From Gammaproteobacteria bacterium (GTDB lineage: Bacteria > Pseudomonadota > Gammaproteobacteria > Pseudomonadales > Pseudomonadaceae): a stretch of 39,245 nt of DNA. Location of the stretch: positions 1-39,245 of the forward strand of contig JAAYFI010000050.1 in the NCBI GenBank assembly GCA_012728315.1. The letters run 5' to 3'. The notes beneath the pieces are model-generated. The model had not been told where the DNA came from. It saw only the letters and a program-made list of their open reading frames with translations, and did not search any database. Below, one piece after another: positions 9,104-19,487 of the stretch. The position numbers were made by a program, and so were the translations under genes. The first letter of the stretch is position 1, and the number at the start of each line of letters is the position of its first letter.

Positions 9104-10666
9104 GTGACTCAAGCCCTGATTGCCGCCCTACAAAACCCTGCGATCTTTGCGCATCCCGTCGAAGATTTCCAGGTCATAGAAACTCATATCTCTTGGGTCA
9201 TTCTAACTGGCCCTTATGCTTACAAAATCAAAAAAGCCGTGAATTTTGGCTTTTTGGATTTTACCGATATTAGTGCTCGCCAGCACTTCTGCAATGAAGA
9301 AGTACGCTTAAACCAACGTTTAACCGATGGTTTGTACCTCGAAGTTGTCGCCATTACCGGTTCAGTCGAAGCGCCGCAGCTGAATGGCGATGGCCCTGTG
9401 ATTGAATATGCAGTAAAAATGCGTCAATTCCCGCAAACCCAGCTTCTTGGAGATATGCAAAAGCGCGGTGAACTGTGCGAAACACATATTGACGCACTGG
9501 CTAAACAAATTGCGCGCTTCCACGATGAAGCTCCTCGTGTTCCCGCGGAGCACGCGTTGGGTGATCCGCACGCAATTATGGCACCCATTCGCCAAAACTT
9601 TGAACAAATCCGCCCTTTACTCAATGAGCCAGCCGATTTACAACAACTGGATGCGCTCGAAGCATGGGCTGAGGACAGTTTTACGCGTTTGCTTCCCCTA
9701 TTAGAGCAACGTCGTCACAATGGTTCAATTCGTGAGTGCCATGGTGATATTCACCTAGGTAACGCCACATTGCTTGATGGTGAAGTGGTGCTGTTTGACT
9801 GCATTGAGTTTAATGAGCCATTTCGCTTAATTGATGTTGCTTCAGATGCCGCTTTCTTAGCCATGGACTTAGAAGACCGCGGCTTAAAACCTTTAGCGCG
9901 GCGCTTTACTAATGCTTGGCTGGAACTCACCGGCGATTATCAAGCCATGCCGCTGATTAACTTTTACAAAGCCTATCGCGCCATGGTGCGCGGTAAAGTT
10001 AACCTGTTCCGCCTCGAGCAAGAGTCTGACCCTGTGCAGCGCGCAGTCATTGTGCGCCAATACCGCAGCTACGCCAACTTAGCTGAGAGCTACAGCGCCA
10101 TTCCTTCACGCTTACTGGCCATTACTCACGGTATTTCTGCCGTTGGCAAAAGCTCGGTGGCCATGCGCTTAGTTGAAGCTTTGGGTGCCCTGCGCTTTCG
10201 TTCTGACTTTGAACGCAAACGCTTATTTGGTGAACAAGACAGCGCTCAGCAAAATATACTTGGCGGTGGCATTTACAACCCAAACGCCAGCGCTGCAACC
10301 TATCAGCGACTGCATGCTTTAGCTGCAGATGCATTACAAGCGGGCTTTCCAGTCGTCATTGACGCCACCTACTTGAAAAGTGAGCAGCGCCATGACGCTT
10401 GGCAAATCGCTGAAAACACGGGGACGCCATTCCTTATCCTCGACTGCCAAGCGCCCGATGAAGTGATTGCGACTTGGTTAAAACAACGTCAAGAAGAAGG
10501 CTTAGACCCCTCTGATGCCACTGAAGAAGTTATTTTGGCGCAGCGCAAGAATTTAGAGCCATTAAGCCCTGAAGAAATTGCGCAAAGTTATCGCGTGGAC
10601 ACACACGATGCGGCGACATTAGATAACTTGATCAGTCAAATACGCCAGCGCTTACCGGGTTTATAA
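9104..10666 (+). CDS. Fused APH-like / P-loop kinase protein
   Basis: Two-domain protein of 520 residues. The N-terminal half resembles aminoglycoside phosphotransferase-like kinases: Brenner motif HGDIHLGN (213-220) and a DFG-like metal-binding DCIEFNE with D232. The C-terminal half is a nucleoside-kinase-type P-loop domain with Walker A GISAVGKS (343-350) and a following RSDFERKR segment. Such fusions are usually annotated as bifunctional aminoglycoside phosphotransferase/ATP-binding protein; the substrate is not known and antibiotic resistance is not implied. I chose GTG at 9104, which has AAGGA (9093-9097) six bases upstream; the ATG at 9068 has no ribosome binding site. Divergent from mrcB. 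Confidence 0.85.
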   Translation: MTQALIAALQNPAIFAHPVEDFQVIETHISWVILTGPYAYKIKKAVNFGFLDFTDISARQHFCNEEVRLNQRLTDGLYLEVVAITGSVEAPQLNGDGPVIEYAVKMRQFPQTQLLGDMQKRGELCETHIDALAKQIARFHDEAPRVPAEHALGDPHAIMAPIRQNFEQIRPLLNEPADLQQLDALEAWAEDSFTRLLPLLEQRRHNGSIRECHGDIHLGNATLLDGEVVLFDCIEFNEPFRLIDVASDAAFLAMDLEDRGLKPLARRFTNAWLELTGDYQAMPLINFYKAYRAMVRGKVNLFRLEQESDPVQRAVIVRQYRSYANLAESYSAIPSRLLAITHGISAVGKSSVAMRLVEALGALRFRSDFERKRLFGEQDSAQQNILGGGIYNPNASAATYQRLHALAADALQAGFPVVIDATYLKSEQRHDAWQIAENTGTPFLILDCQAPDEVIATWLKQRQEEGLDPSDATEEVILAQRKNLEPLSPEEIAQSYRVDTHDAATLDNLISQIRQRLPGL

Positions 10667-10674
10667 GCAGCAGA

Positions 10675-10706
10675 ACTTGGCTGTAGCCTCTCGGCTGCAG
10701 CCAAGT
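10675..10706. terminator. Stem-loop between convergent genes
   Basis: A 14-bp stem ACTTGGCTGTAGCC/GGCTGCAGCCAAGT with one G-U pair and a 4-base loop lies between the stop codons of the APH-like/kinase gene and nudF. There is no T-run on either side, so it may be a structure-only bidirectional terminator or a 3'-end stabiliser. Confidence 0.6.
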
Positions 10707-10711
10707 GCCAA

Positions 10712-11335
10712 TTACAACACGCGCCAATCTTCTCGCAGGCGCTGTTTATTCAACGCCAACCACTGCAGGGCAATAATGCTCGCAGCATTATCAATACGTC
10801 CATCCTGTACCGCCTTTAACGCATCGGCCAACGGCCATACATGTACACGAATATCCTCCCCCTCTTCTGCTACACCAAAAACCCCACCGACACCTATTGT
10901 CGAACAACGGCCGACATACAAATAAACACGCTCATCCGATCCACCGGGCGATGGGTAATAGGTCATCACGGGCAGCAACTCATGCAGCTCTAAATCTGCT
11001 TCTTCACGAGCCTCGCGGCGTGCCACCTCTGCAGGCTCTTCGTCTGTATCAATTAAACCCGCAACAATTTCCAGCAACCACGGCTTTGGGCTTTTATCTA
11101 AAGCGCCCACCCGAAACTGCTCAACCAGCACCACCGAATCGGTATGCGGGTCATAGGGCAACACGCACACCGCATCCGGCCTGATAAACAACTCACGACT
11201 GATGGTCGGCCCCATATTGCCGGCAAATAAGCGGTGTTTTAAATGTACGCGATCTAAGCGATAAAACCCTTGAAAGCAGCGCTCACGCTGCTCAACTACT
11301 ACATCATCTTTAGCCGTCATTGCCCGCTCAGTCAT
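10712..11335 (-). CDS. nudF: ADP-ribose pyrophosphatase (Nudix)
   Basis: Hydrolyses ADP-ribose and related ADP-sugars to AMP and sugar phosphate. It has 207 residues; the Nudix box runs from G93 to about L115, with E99, R107, E108, E111 and E112 in place. The glycine normally found near its end (REUxEExGU) is aspartate here (D114), which is unusual. GGGAG lies seven bases before the ATG at 11335; a second Met at residue 6 is less favoured. It follows thiC on the same strand but a terminator lies between them, so it may depend on partial readthrough or a promoter inside that short gap. Confidence 0.9.
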   Translation of the reverse strand: MTERAMTAKDDVVVEQRERCFQGFYRLDRVHLKHRLFAGNMGPTISRELFIRPDAVCVLPYDPHTDSVVLVEQFRVGALDKSPKPWLLEIVAGLIDTDEEPAEVARREAREEADLELHELLPVMTYYPSPGGSDERVYLYVGRCSTIGVGGVFGVAEEGEDIRVHVWPLADALKAVQDGRIDNAASIIALQWLALNKQRLREDWRVL

Positions 11336-11348
11336 CTATAGCTCCCAT

Positions 11349-11377
11349 AAAAAAGGCGACCCTTAAGGCCGCCTTTT
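11349..11377 (-). terminator. Intrinsic terminator after thiC
   Basis: On the minus strand a stem AAAGGCGGCC/GGGTCGCCTTT (with a mismatch) is followed by T6. It starts 16 bp after the thiC stop codon. The same hairpin could act weakly in reverse, where TTTT follows. Confidence 0.85.
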
Positions 11378-11392
11378 ATACCACTGAAGCGC

Positions 11393-13351
<1,959 letters not shown>

Positions 13352-13355
13352 TTAT

Positions 13356-13443
13356 CTTGTTTCCTACGCGAGTCTTAACTCGATCAGGTTCAACGGGATC
13401 CGGATTGACCGATCTCAGCTCATTTTTAGAGCACCCCGACAAG
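13356..13443 (-). promoter_or_regulatory. TPP riboswitch (THI element)
   Basis: On the minus strand all conserved aptamer blocks occur in order: CGGGGTGC at the 5' side, GCTGAGA, CCCGTTGAACCTGATC, and GCGTAGGAA at the 3' side. The closing stem P1 is CTTGT (13439-13443) with ACAAG (13356-13360). It lies about 80 bp upstream of thiC. Thiamine diphosphate binding is expected to lower thiC expression. The expression platform is not obvious: downstream are a TACC-GCAA-GGTA hairpin and a CCCCGAC segment followed by a T-run (about 13299-13314). The 300-bp gap between thiC and tolC contains otherwise only promoter candidates. Confidence 0.95.
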
Positions 13444-13539
13444 AAGCAGCCCTCAGTCTACGCATTACACCAAGCAAACTGCAAGCACTCACACGCAAGC
13501 CCTAAGTTGTACACAGCCTTAACCAATGTGAAAGCACGC

Positions 13540-13568
13540 TTGACCGCCTGAGCTATCGGCCGTAGCCT
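13540..13568 (+). promoter_or_regulatory. Candidate tolC promoter
   Basis: TTGACC (13540-13545), 17-bp spacer, TAGCCT (13563-13568). The -10 is weak; an alternative -10 TATGAT lies at 13583-13588 without a good -35. CAGGA precedes the tolC ATG by nine bases. Confidence 0.3.
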
Positions 13569-13609
13569 TAGGCAGATTTCTCTATGATGCAAAAATCAGG
13601 ATATTCATC

Positions 13610-15043
13610 ATGCGCCTACTGTCGCTTACTTTTGCTATAGCTGCAGTTTTAGGTTCAGCAGCTTACGCAGCACCGCTGAGCCAAAACAAAGTAAATCTGC
13701 TCGATGTGTACCAACTGGCTGTTGAAAATAACGCTGACTTAGCCGCCGCTCACGCCGATTACCAAGCTCAAAGCGAACGCGTACCGCAAGCACGTGCAGG
13801 ATTGCTACCGCAAATTGGCGCCGGCGCCAGCAACACAAGTAACCGCAGCAAAGTCGATGTCTACGGCTCGTCATCCCAGTCCACGTCACGCAGTGCGCTG
13901 GTGTATCAAGCCAGCTTAAGCCAGCCTCTATTTCGCTTGGATCGCTGGTATCAACTACAAGCGGCTCAGGCCAGCAATGAGCAATCGGCTTTAGAACTCT
14001 CGGCGATTGAGCAAAATCTTATTCTGCAAAGCTCTGAAGTGTATTTTTCAGTATTGCGCGCGCAAGACAATCTGGCTGCCAGCCGCGCTGAAGAAGCCGC
14101 ATTTAAGCGCCAATTCGATCTTGCCAGCGAGCGTTTTGATGTGGGCCTATCGGATAAAACCGATGTGTTACAAGCACAAGCCGCTTATGATGCCGCCCGC
14201 GCCAATCGCTTAGTTGCCGAACGCATGGTTCGTGATGCCTTCCAAGCAGTGGTCACCTTAACCAATGTTGAGTTAGAGGCGCTAGAAGGGGTTAAACATA
14301 GCCTGCCTATTTTGCCGCCAAGCCCCAATGATGCAAATGCATGGGTCACTACAGCATCTGAGCAAAACTTACAGTTACAAGCCATTAATTATGCAGTACA
14401 GGCTGCGCAAGACAGCGTGAAACAACGTAAATCTGGCCACGCGCCAACAGTGGACGCCATCGCGCAGTACCAAAAAGGTGATAACGATGGTTTGGGCTTT
14501 ATCAATAACCCAATGCTGGGGAATAGGTATAACGGTAAAGCCGAACAAAGCAGTATTGGCTTGCAGCTGAATATTCCGCTGTATACGGGCGGCATGACCA
14601 GCTCACAAGTGCGTGAAGGTGTTTACCGCTTAGATCAAGCAGAACAAATGCGCGAAAGTCTGCGCCGCAAAACCGTGCAAGATGCACGCAACTTTCATCG
14701 CGCGGTCAATACCGATGTGGAGCAAGTGCAGGCGCTTAAGCAAGCGATTATCTCCAGCCAAAGCGCTGTGGAAGCCACGCAAATTGGTTACGATGTCGGC
14801 ACACGCAATATCGTGGATGTGCTTGATGCTCAGCGTTACCTCTATGCTGCAGTGCGCAATTACAATAACGCTCGCTATGACTATATTTTAAACAACCTAC
14901 GCTTACAGCAAACCGCCGGCACGCTCAGTCCAGACAACCTGCAAGCGCTCTCAACCTATTTGAACCCGAACTATGATCCTGACAGCGATTTTTTACCGCC
15001 CAATCTAGATAAAGAAATCGAAGCCAACCTGCGTCGCCGCTAA
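13610..15043 (+). CDS. tolC: TolC family outer-membrane efflux protein
   Basis: Outer-membrane channel that forms a trimer and serves tripartite efflux pumps or type I secretion. It has 477 residues: signal peptide (MRLLSLTFAIAAVLGSAAYA), then two repeats of the TolC fold, each with long helices and strand pairs (DVYQLAVENNADLAAAHADY near 32-51; GYDVGTRNIVDVLDAQR near 395-411 in the second half). It is more like E. coli TolC than OprM because the mature N-terminus lacks a lipobox Cys. No membrane fusion protein or inner-membrane pump gene is adjacent, so it probably serves several partners. It ends at a strong terminator. Confidence 0.92.
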   Translation: MRLLSLTFAIAAVLGSAAYAAPLSQNKVNLLDVYQLAVENNADLAAAHADYQAQSERVPQARAGLLPQIGAGASNTSNRSKVDVYGSSSQSTSRSALVYQASLSQPLFRLDRWYQLQAAQASNEQSALELSAIEQNLILQSSEVYFSVLRAQDNLAASRAEEAAFKRQFDLASERFDVGLSDKTDVLQAQAAYDAARANRLVAERMVRDAFQAVVTLTNVELEALEGVKHSLPILPPSPNDANAWVTTASEQNLQLQAINYAVQAAQDSVKQRKSGHAPTVDAIAQYQKGDNDGLGFINNPMLGNRYNGKAEQSSIGLQLNIPLYTGGMTSSQVREGVYRLDQAEQMRESLRRKTVQDARNFHRAVNTDVEQVQALKQAIISSQSAVEATQIGYDVGTRNIVDVLDAQRYLYAAVRNYNNARYDYILNNLRLQQTAGTLSPDNLQALSTYLNPNYDPDSDFLPPNLDKEIEANLRRR

Positions 15044-15049
15044 AGCATC

Positions 15050-15080
15050 AAGACTGGCTGTTACGATAGCCAGTCTTTTA
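15050..15080. terminator. Bidirectional terminator tolC / nadC
   Basis: A perfect 10-bp stem AAGACTGGCT/AGCCAGTCTT with an 8-base loop, followed by TT on the plus strand and preceded by a short A-rich stretch. It lies between the convergent stop codons of tolC and nadC. Confidence 0.8.
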
Positions 15081-15094
15081 ACGCACACCTATAG

Positions 15095-15943
15095 TTACAG
15101 ACTTAAGCGCATCGACAAATCAACAGCCTTTATATCTTTCGTCAGCGTACCTAGGGAAATATAATCCACGCCGGTTTGCGCAATGGCTAGAATGGTGTTT
15201 TCATTTACACCACCAGATGCTTCAAGCTTTGCTTGACCAGCATTCAGCGCTACCGCAGTACGCATATCAGCTAAGCTCAATTCATCTAGCATAATAATAT
15301 CAGCGCCAGCGGCTAAGGCTTCACGCAGCTCATCTAGGTTTTCCACCTCGACCTCAACTGGCTTGCCCGGGGCAATGCTATGCGCCGCTTGCACTGCAGC
15401 GGCCACGCCACCACAGGCGGCAATATGATTCTCTTTAATTAAAAACGCATCATACAAACCCAGTCGATGATTGTGACAACCGCCGCAGGTGACCGCATAC
15501 TTTTGCGCCAGACGCAGCCCCGGTAGGGTTTTACGCGTATCTAGCAATTTAACTGCAGTGTCTGCCACCTTGTCGGCAAAGTACCGACAGCGGGTTGCCA
15601 CCGCAGATAACGTCTGCAGAAAGTTTAATGCCGTGCGCTCGCCGGTTAGCAAAGCGCGCGCATTGCCTTCTAGCTCAAAGAGCACCTGATTGGCTTGCAC
15701 TCGCTCACCGTCAGCAACCAGCCAGCGCACTACAACATCAGCATCCACCTGGCGAAACACTTCATTTACCCAAGCAACACCGCTCACCACTGCAGCCTCA
15801 CGGGTAATCACGCGGGCACTGGCATTTTTGTCAGCAGCAATCAGCATCGCAGTAATATCACCTGCACCGACATCCTCTTTTAAGGCATTGCGGACATTGG
15901 CTTGGATTTCTGCGTGTAACTGCTCAAGTAAAATATTGGCCAT
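15095..15943 (-). CDS. nadC: Nicotinate-nucleotide pyrophosphorylase (carboxylating)
   Basis: Converts quinolinate and PRPP to nicotinate mononucleotide in de novo NAD synthesis. It has 282 residues, the usual size. Family motifs present are EDVGAGDIT near the N-terminus, [42 protein letters not shown], the EVEVENLDE strand and the phosphate-binding ASGGVN. GAGGAG lies seven bases before the ATG. A TATAAT sequence on the minus strand at 15970-15975 is a good -10, with only a poor -35 (TGCTCA). Divergent from the DUF1631 gene, a neighbour pairing also known in Pseudomonas. Confidence 0.96.
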   Translation of the reverse strand: MANILLEQLHAEIQANVRNALKEDVGAGDITAMLIAADKNASARVITREAAVVSGVAWVNEVFRQVDADVVVRWLVADGERVQANQVLFELEGNARALLTGERTALNFLQTLSAVATRCRYFADKVADTAVKLLDTRKTLPGLRLAQKYAVTCGGCHNHRLGLYDAFLIKENHIAACGGVAAAVQAAHSIAPGKPVEVEVENLDELREALAAGADIIMLDELSLADMRTAVALNAGQAKLEASGGVNENTILAIAQTGVDYISLGTLTKDIKAVDLSMRLSL

Positions 15944-16076
15944 GCTATGCTCCTCTACGAATTGATCTTATTATAGAGACTAATGCAAGGCGTGAGCAGT
16001 CTCGCGACGAAACTCTGCATAATGCAGTGTAAACCCAGCCATCTGTGACTCACATCAAACACCCAGTAGATAGCGC

Positions 16077-16104
16077 TTGGCTCTATTCAATAAGCGCATA
16101 TAAT
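16077..16104 (+). promoter_or_regulatory. Candidate promoter of DUF1631 gene
   Basis: TTGGCT (16077-16082), 16-bp spacer, consensus TATAAT (16099-16104). A short inverted repeat GCGCTT/AAGCGC (about 16073-16078 and 16092-16097) overlaps the -35 and the spacer and could be an operator. It leaves an untranslated leader of about 80 bases. Confidence 0.5.
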
Positions 16105-16193
16105 CAAGATCGTTTTTGTACTTACATTAACTCTCAGCGCTTCAAAAGCTCACGCCTTTGAGCCAGGGTTGCTTTGCCGGGAGACTGCCAACC

Positions 16194-18491
16194 ATGAATA
16201 ATGAAGCCAATGTTGTACCTTTTACAGGGCCAGAAAAACATTCTTCTGCAGCCTCTGGAAAAGTACCTCTGGCCCTTATTCGCGTACGTGACACATCTGC
16301 TACGCTGCTAAAAAACTATATTCAAGAGCTCTTTGCCAATGCAGATGATGCCCTCTTTGAAATGGCTGATCGCGCCACCAGCAATAATGAGCAAAATAGT
16401 TTATTTGAAGCGATGCGAGATTTACGCCTGAAGCGTAAAAATATCGAGCGCAGTTTTTTACAACAGCTGTTCGAGAGTTTTGCCAACCTCAACTTGTACA
16501 CCATTGGACAACCGCCTGTTTTAGACAAACAGTCCTTTGACTCCTTATCACTGGTGCAAGATGAAGTCCTGGAAGAAGCAGTCGCTATTGATAGCATGGT
16601 TGCCAAAGTAAAGCGCCGTGACGAACAGGCTTTGCATCAACTCACAACGCGCTTCAATCAACTCATCAGCCAAAAAATCACCGAAGACAGTAACCCGCTG
16701 AGCGCTCGCGCACTCTCAGAAACCTTTATTAAAAGCTGCAACAGCATCAATTTTCCAATCAATATCAAACTGATTATTCTTAAGCTGTTTGAAAAACATG
16801 TGATCAGCGAGCTCAATACGCTGTATCACGAAGCAAACCAACTCTTAATTGCCGCTGGGGTTTTACCTGAGCTGAAATCCTCCCCCCAAAAACTGCAAAA
16901 AAGCAGCTTAAGCAGCCCAGTGCCACAGTCTTCGGCAACAACGCCGAACACCGCAGCGACAAACGCAACAGCCAGCTCTGAAGAGCTACAGATTGCTTTC
17001 AGTGAGCTACAAGAGTTGCTCTCTGAGCTGCGCGGCAGCGTCTTTCCTGCTCGACAGATTGCAGCAGATGCCATTCCCATCAGCAGCAATGATTTAATGC
17101 GTCTACTCTCGCACTTACAGCAACATATACCGAACCCTTCGGCGCAAGAGCACGATTTACGCAAACATCTGGACCTACTTATCAGTCGTGCAACTGCAAA
17201 CAGCACACAAACACGAGTAGTGGGACAAGTCGATGACGATGTCATTAACCTCGTTTCCATGCTTTTTGAGTTTATCCTCGATGATCACAATTTACCTGAT
17301 TCACTCAAAGCATTAATTGCACGCCTGCAAATTCCTTTGCTCAAAGTTGCCGTGCTGGATAAAACATTCTTTAACCGCGGCAGCCACCCGGCACGGCGCT
17401 TATTAAATGAAATTGCTTCAGCATCGCTAGGCTGGAGTGAGCATGATGCCGAGCATCGCGATAATCTGTACCAGAAAATTGAAAGTATTGTGCAACGCAC
17501 TTTGACTGATTTTTCTGATGACCCCAATATTTTTAATGACTTATTAGCCGACTTTATGGCCTTTACAGGCAGTGAGCGGCGTCGCAGCGAACTCCTTGAG
17601 CAGCGTACGCGTGATGCTGAAGAAGGGCGTGCCCGCGCCGAAGCGGCCCGTTTGCATGTTGAACAGGAACTGAATGCGCGGCTACTGGGCAAAACATTAC
17701 CCGAGGTCATCGTACAGCTGCTGCAAGACGCTTGGAGTAAAGTGCTACTGCTCACCTGCCTCAAAAGCGGCCATGACTCCAGTGAATGGCGCAACAATCT
17801 AGCCACTATGGATGATCTGATCTGGAGTATCGAGCCTCACGAAGACGCTCAAGCACGCCTAAAGTTATTGCAACTGGTACCCTCTTTGTTGAGACAGCTT
17901 CGCGAAGGTTTTTCCAATGCAGCCATTGACCCCTTTGTTGCCAATGACTTTTTTAGCCGCTTAGAAAGCTTACATGTGCAGGCTTTTCAACGTTATAAAC
18001 AACAAGCCGCCGCACCTGATCCATCTGCAACCGCTACCAGCACCCACAGCGCGCAGAGCACAATCCAGCAGCAACATCCGGACGAACAGCAGAAAGCCGA
18101 CGTAGAGCCACAGCCAGCGCCAGTGATGGTCCAGGTGCAAGAAGAAATCGTTTTGCAACAACCCGAAACTGTCGATAGCCTGCCAAGCAAGGTGATTCTT
18201 AATGAAGATGACCCAGCCTTACTGCAAGTGGACAGCTTGCATACCGGCAGCTGGATGGAATTTACTCAAGACGATCAACGCAAGCTACGCTGTAAGTTAG
18301 CCGCTATTATTAAGTCCACGGGCCGCTATATTTTCGTCAATCGCAGCGGTGTCAAAGTTTTAGAAAAAACCCGTATGACCCTCGCCCTTGAATTTAAAAA
18401 CAATACGGTCCTGCTCCTGGATAACGCCTTGCTATTTGATCGTGCCCTCGAGTCGGTGATTGGCAACTTACGACGCCTGAAAAACAACTGA
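16194..18491 (+). CDS. DUF1631 family protein
   Basis: Large conserved gammaproteobacterial protein with no established activity; older databases mislabel members as thymidine phosphorylase. The chosen ATG gives 765 residues (MNNEANVVPF) with GGGAG ten bases upstream; a TTG at 16158 would add 12 residues and has no ribosome binding site. The protein is largely helical, with Ser/Pro/Ala/Gln-rich linkers near residues 235-265 and 605-660, a charged helix at about 460-495 (ERRRSELLEQRTRDAEEG), and a compact C-terminal part (about 670-765, GSWMEFTQDD to ESVIGNLRRL) that looks like a small beta barrel of PilZ type. That suggests cyclic-di-GMP or membrane-complex contacts, but the PilZ RxxxR motif is not evident. 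Confidence 0.85.
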   Translation: MNNEANVVPFTGPEKHSSAASGKVPLALIRVRDTSATLLKNYIQELFANADDALFEMADRATSNNEQNSLFEAMRDLRLKRKNIERSFLQQLFESFANLNLYTIGQPPVLDKQSFDSLSLVQDEVLEEAVAIDSMVAKVKRRDEQALHQLTTRFNQLISQKITEDSNPLSARALSETFIKSCNSINFPINIKLIILKLFEKHVISELNTLYHEANQLLIAAGVLPELKSSPQKLQKSSLSSPVPQSSATTPNTAATNATASSEELQIAFSELQELLSELRGSVFPARQIAADAIPISSNDLMRLLSHLQQHIPNPSAQEHDLRKHLDLLISRATANSTQTRVVGQVDDDVINLVSMLFEFILDDHNLPDSLKALIARLQIPLLKVAVLDKTFFNRGSHPARRLLNEIASASLGWSEHDAEHRDNLYQKIESIVQRTLTDFSDDPNIFNDLLADFMAFTGSERRRSELLEQRTRDAEEGRARAEAARLHVEQELNARLLGKTLPEVIVQLLQDAWSKVLLLTCLKSGHDSSEWRNNLATMDDLIWSIEPHEDAQARLKLLQLVPSLLRQLREGFSNAAIDPFVANDFFSRLESLHVQAFQRYKQQAAAPDPSATATSTHSAQSTIQQQHPDEQQKADVEPQPAPVMVQVQEEIVLQQPETVDSLPSKVILNEDDPALLQVDSLHTGSWMEFTQDDQRKLRCKLAAIIKSTGRYIFVNRSGVKVLEKTRMTLALEFKNNTVLLLDNALLFDRALESVIGNLRRLKNN

Positions 18492-18902
18492 TCACAACTC
18501 TGGAGATGGGTCTAACAGGCTGATCTGAATATCAACACACCATTGGGTGTCTGTGCTGCGCGGCTGCCAACGCCCTAGCACAGGTTGTAAACCAATAAAA
18601 ACAAGACGCGCCTCGCGCTCCTGCGATACGAGCCGCCAACGTACAGGCTCACCCTGCGCTAAAAACAACTCGCCTTGCGCAGATTGCCCTACAGTATTCT
18701 GGAACACCAGTTGATAAGCGCCTTGCGCGACGGTGGCCTGCACCTGCGCCGGCCTGGCTAAGCACAGCGCTAAGCCATCTTGATACGTCTGCACTTGCTG
18801 CACATGATTAACAGGCGCCGGCACGCGCTCGGGCTCAAGTGCGCGCCCGATCATCAAACCCAATAAAAACCCCAATAAGACTAAACTGGCGAAAAACTTC
18901 AT
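18492..18902 (-). CDS. Small membrane-anchored protein, unknown
   Basis: I do not recognise a named family. The chosen ATG gives 136 residues beginning MKFFASLVLLGFLLGLMIGR, an uncleaved signal anchor or signal peptide, followed by a beta-rich soluble part with two Cys (about 47 and 121) that could pair in the periplasm. A longer frame from 18971 would add 23 polar residues before the hydrophobic segment and overlap the start of trmL, so it is less likely; neither start has a good ribosome binding site. Its stop codon abuts the DUF1631 stop (TGATCA shared palindrome, no gap). It is divergent from trmL. Confidence 0.6.
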   Translation of the reverse strand: MKFFASLVLLGFLLGLMIGRALEPERVPAPVNHVQQVQTYQDGLALCLARPAQVQATVAQGAYQLVFQNTVGQSAQGELFLAQGEPVRWRLVSQEREARLVFIGLQPVLGRWQPRSTDTQWCVDIQISLLDPSPEL

Positions 18903-18969
18903 GAGTAACTGCCGTCTTGGCAGCGCTTCCCATGTAGAATTACCCTCTAATTTATTGTCAGGATCAAGC

Positions 18970-19431
18970 ATGTTTCACGTCATTCTCTTTGAGCCAGAAA
19001 TCCCACCCAACACCGGCAATATTATTCGCCTATGCGCCAATGTTGGCTGCAGCTTACATTTAATTGAGCCTCTTGGCTTTGTTTTTGACGACAAACGCCT
19101 ACGCCGCGCCGGACTCGATTACCAAGAGTTTGCCAAGGTACAACGCCACGCCAATTTAGAAGAGTGCTTAAACCTTTTACAGCAACCGCGCTTATTTGCT
19201 TTTAGCACTAAAGGCTCTCACAACTATGCGGATGTAGCCTATCAAGATGGGGATGCCTTTATTTTTGGTCCTGAAACCCGAGGCCTGCCTGAAGAGGTGC
19301 GCAACAGTATCCCTGCGGAACAACTGGTGCGCTTACCGATGCGTGAAGGATCGCGTAGTTTAAATTTATCCAATACAGTGGCGATCGCCGTATATGAAGC
19401 TTGGCGACAACTGGGCTTTGCCAAGCAGTAA
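18970..19431 (+). CDS. trmL: tRNA (cytidine/uridine-34 2'-O)-methyltransferase
   Basis: SAM-dependent 2'-O-methylation of the wobble base of tRNA-Leu. It has 153 residues, the minimal SPOUT methyltransferase size. SPOUT motifs are seen: N-terminal PEIPPNTGNIIRLCAN, FIFGPETRGLP in the middle and LNLSNTVAIAVYEAWRQ, which form the trefoil knot. The start at MFHVILFEPE matches the family; upstream in-frame codons to 18901 are dismissed. AGGA lies about seven bases before the ATG. It is followed by a strong bidirectional terminator. Confidence 0.95.
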   Translation: MFHVILFEPEIPPNTGNIIRLCANVGCSLHLIEPLGFVFDDKRLRRAGLDYQEFAKVQRHANLEECLNLLQQPRLFAFSTKGSHNYADVAYQDGDAFIFGPETRGLPEEVRNSIPAEQLVRLPMREGSRSLNLSNTVAIAVYEAWRQLGFAKQ

Positions 19432-19433
19432 TA

Positions 19434-19472
19434 AAAACACCCCGACAAGCGTGTGCCTAGACGGGGTGTTTT
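19434..19472. terminator. Bidirectional terminator trmL / aceF
   Basis: Stem AAAACACCCCG/CGGGGTGTTTT, 11 bp, with a 17-base loop, T-run on the plus side and A-run on the minus side. It lies between the convergent stops of trmL and aceF. Confidence 0.9.
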
Positions 19473-19487
19473 ATTACGGACGCTAAG

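Noticed and set aside
9104-10100. Aminoglycoside resistance gene
   Set aside because: The APH-like fold covers many small-molecule kinases; the fusion to a P-loop domain and its chromosomal housekeeping position do not indicate resistance.
16194-18491. Thymidine phosphorylase
   Set aside because: The DUF1631 family is often given this name in databases, but no thymidine phosphorylase motif is present.
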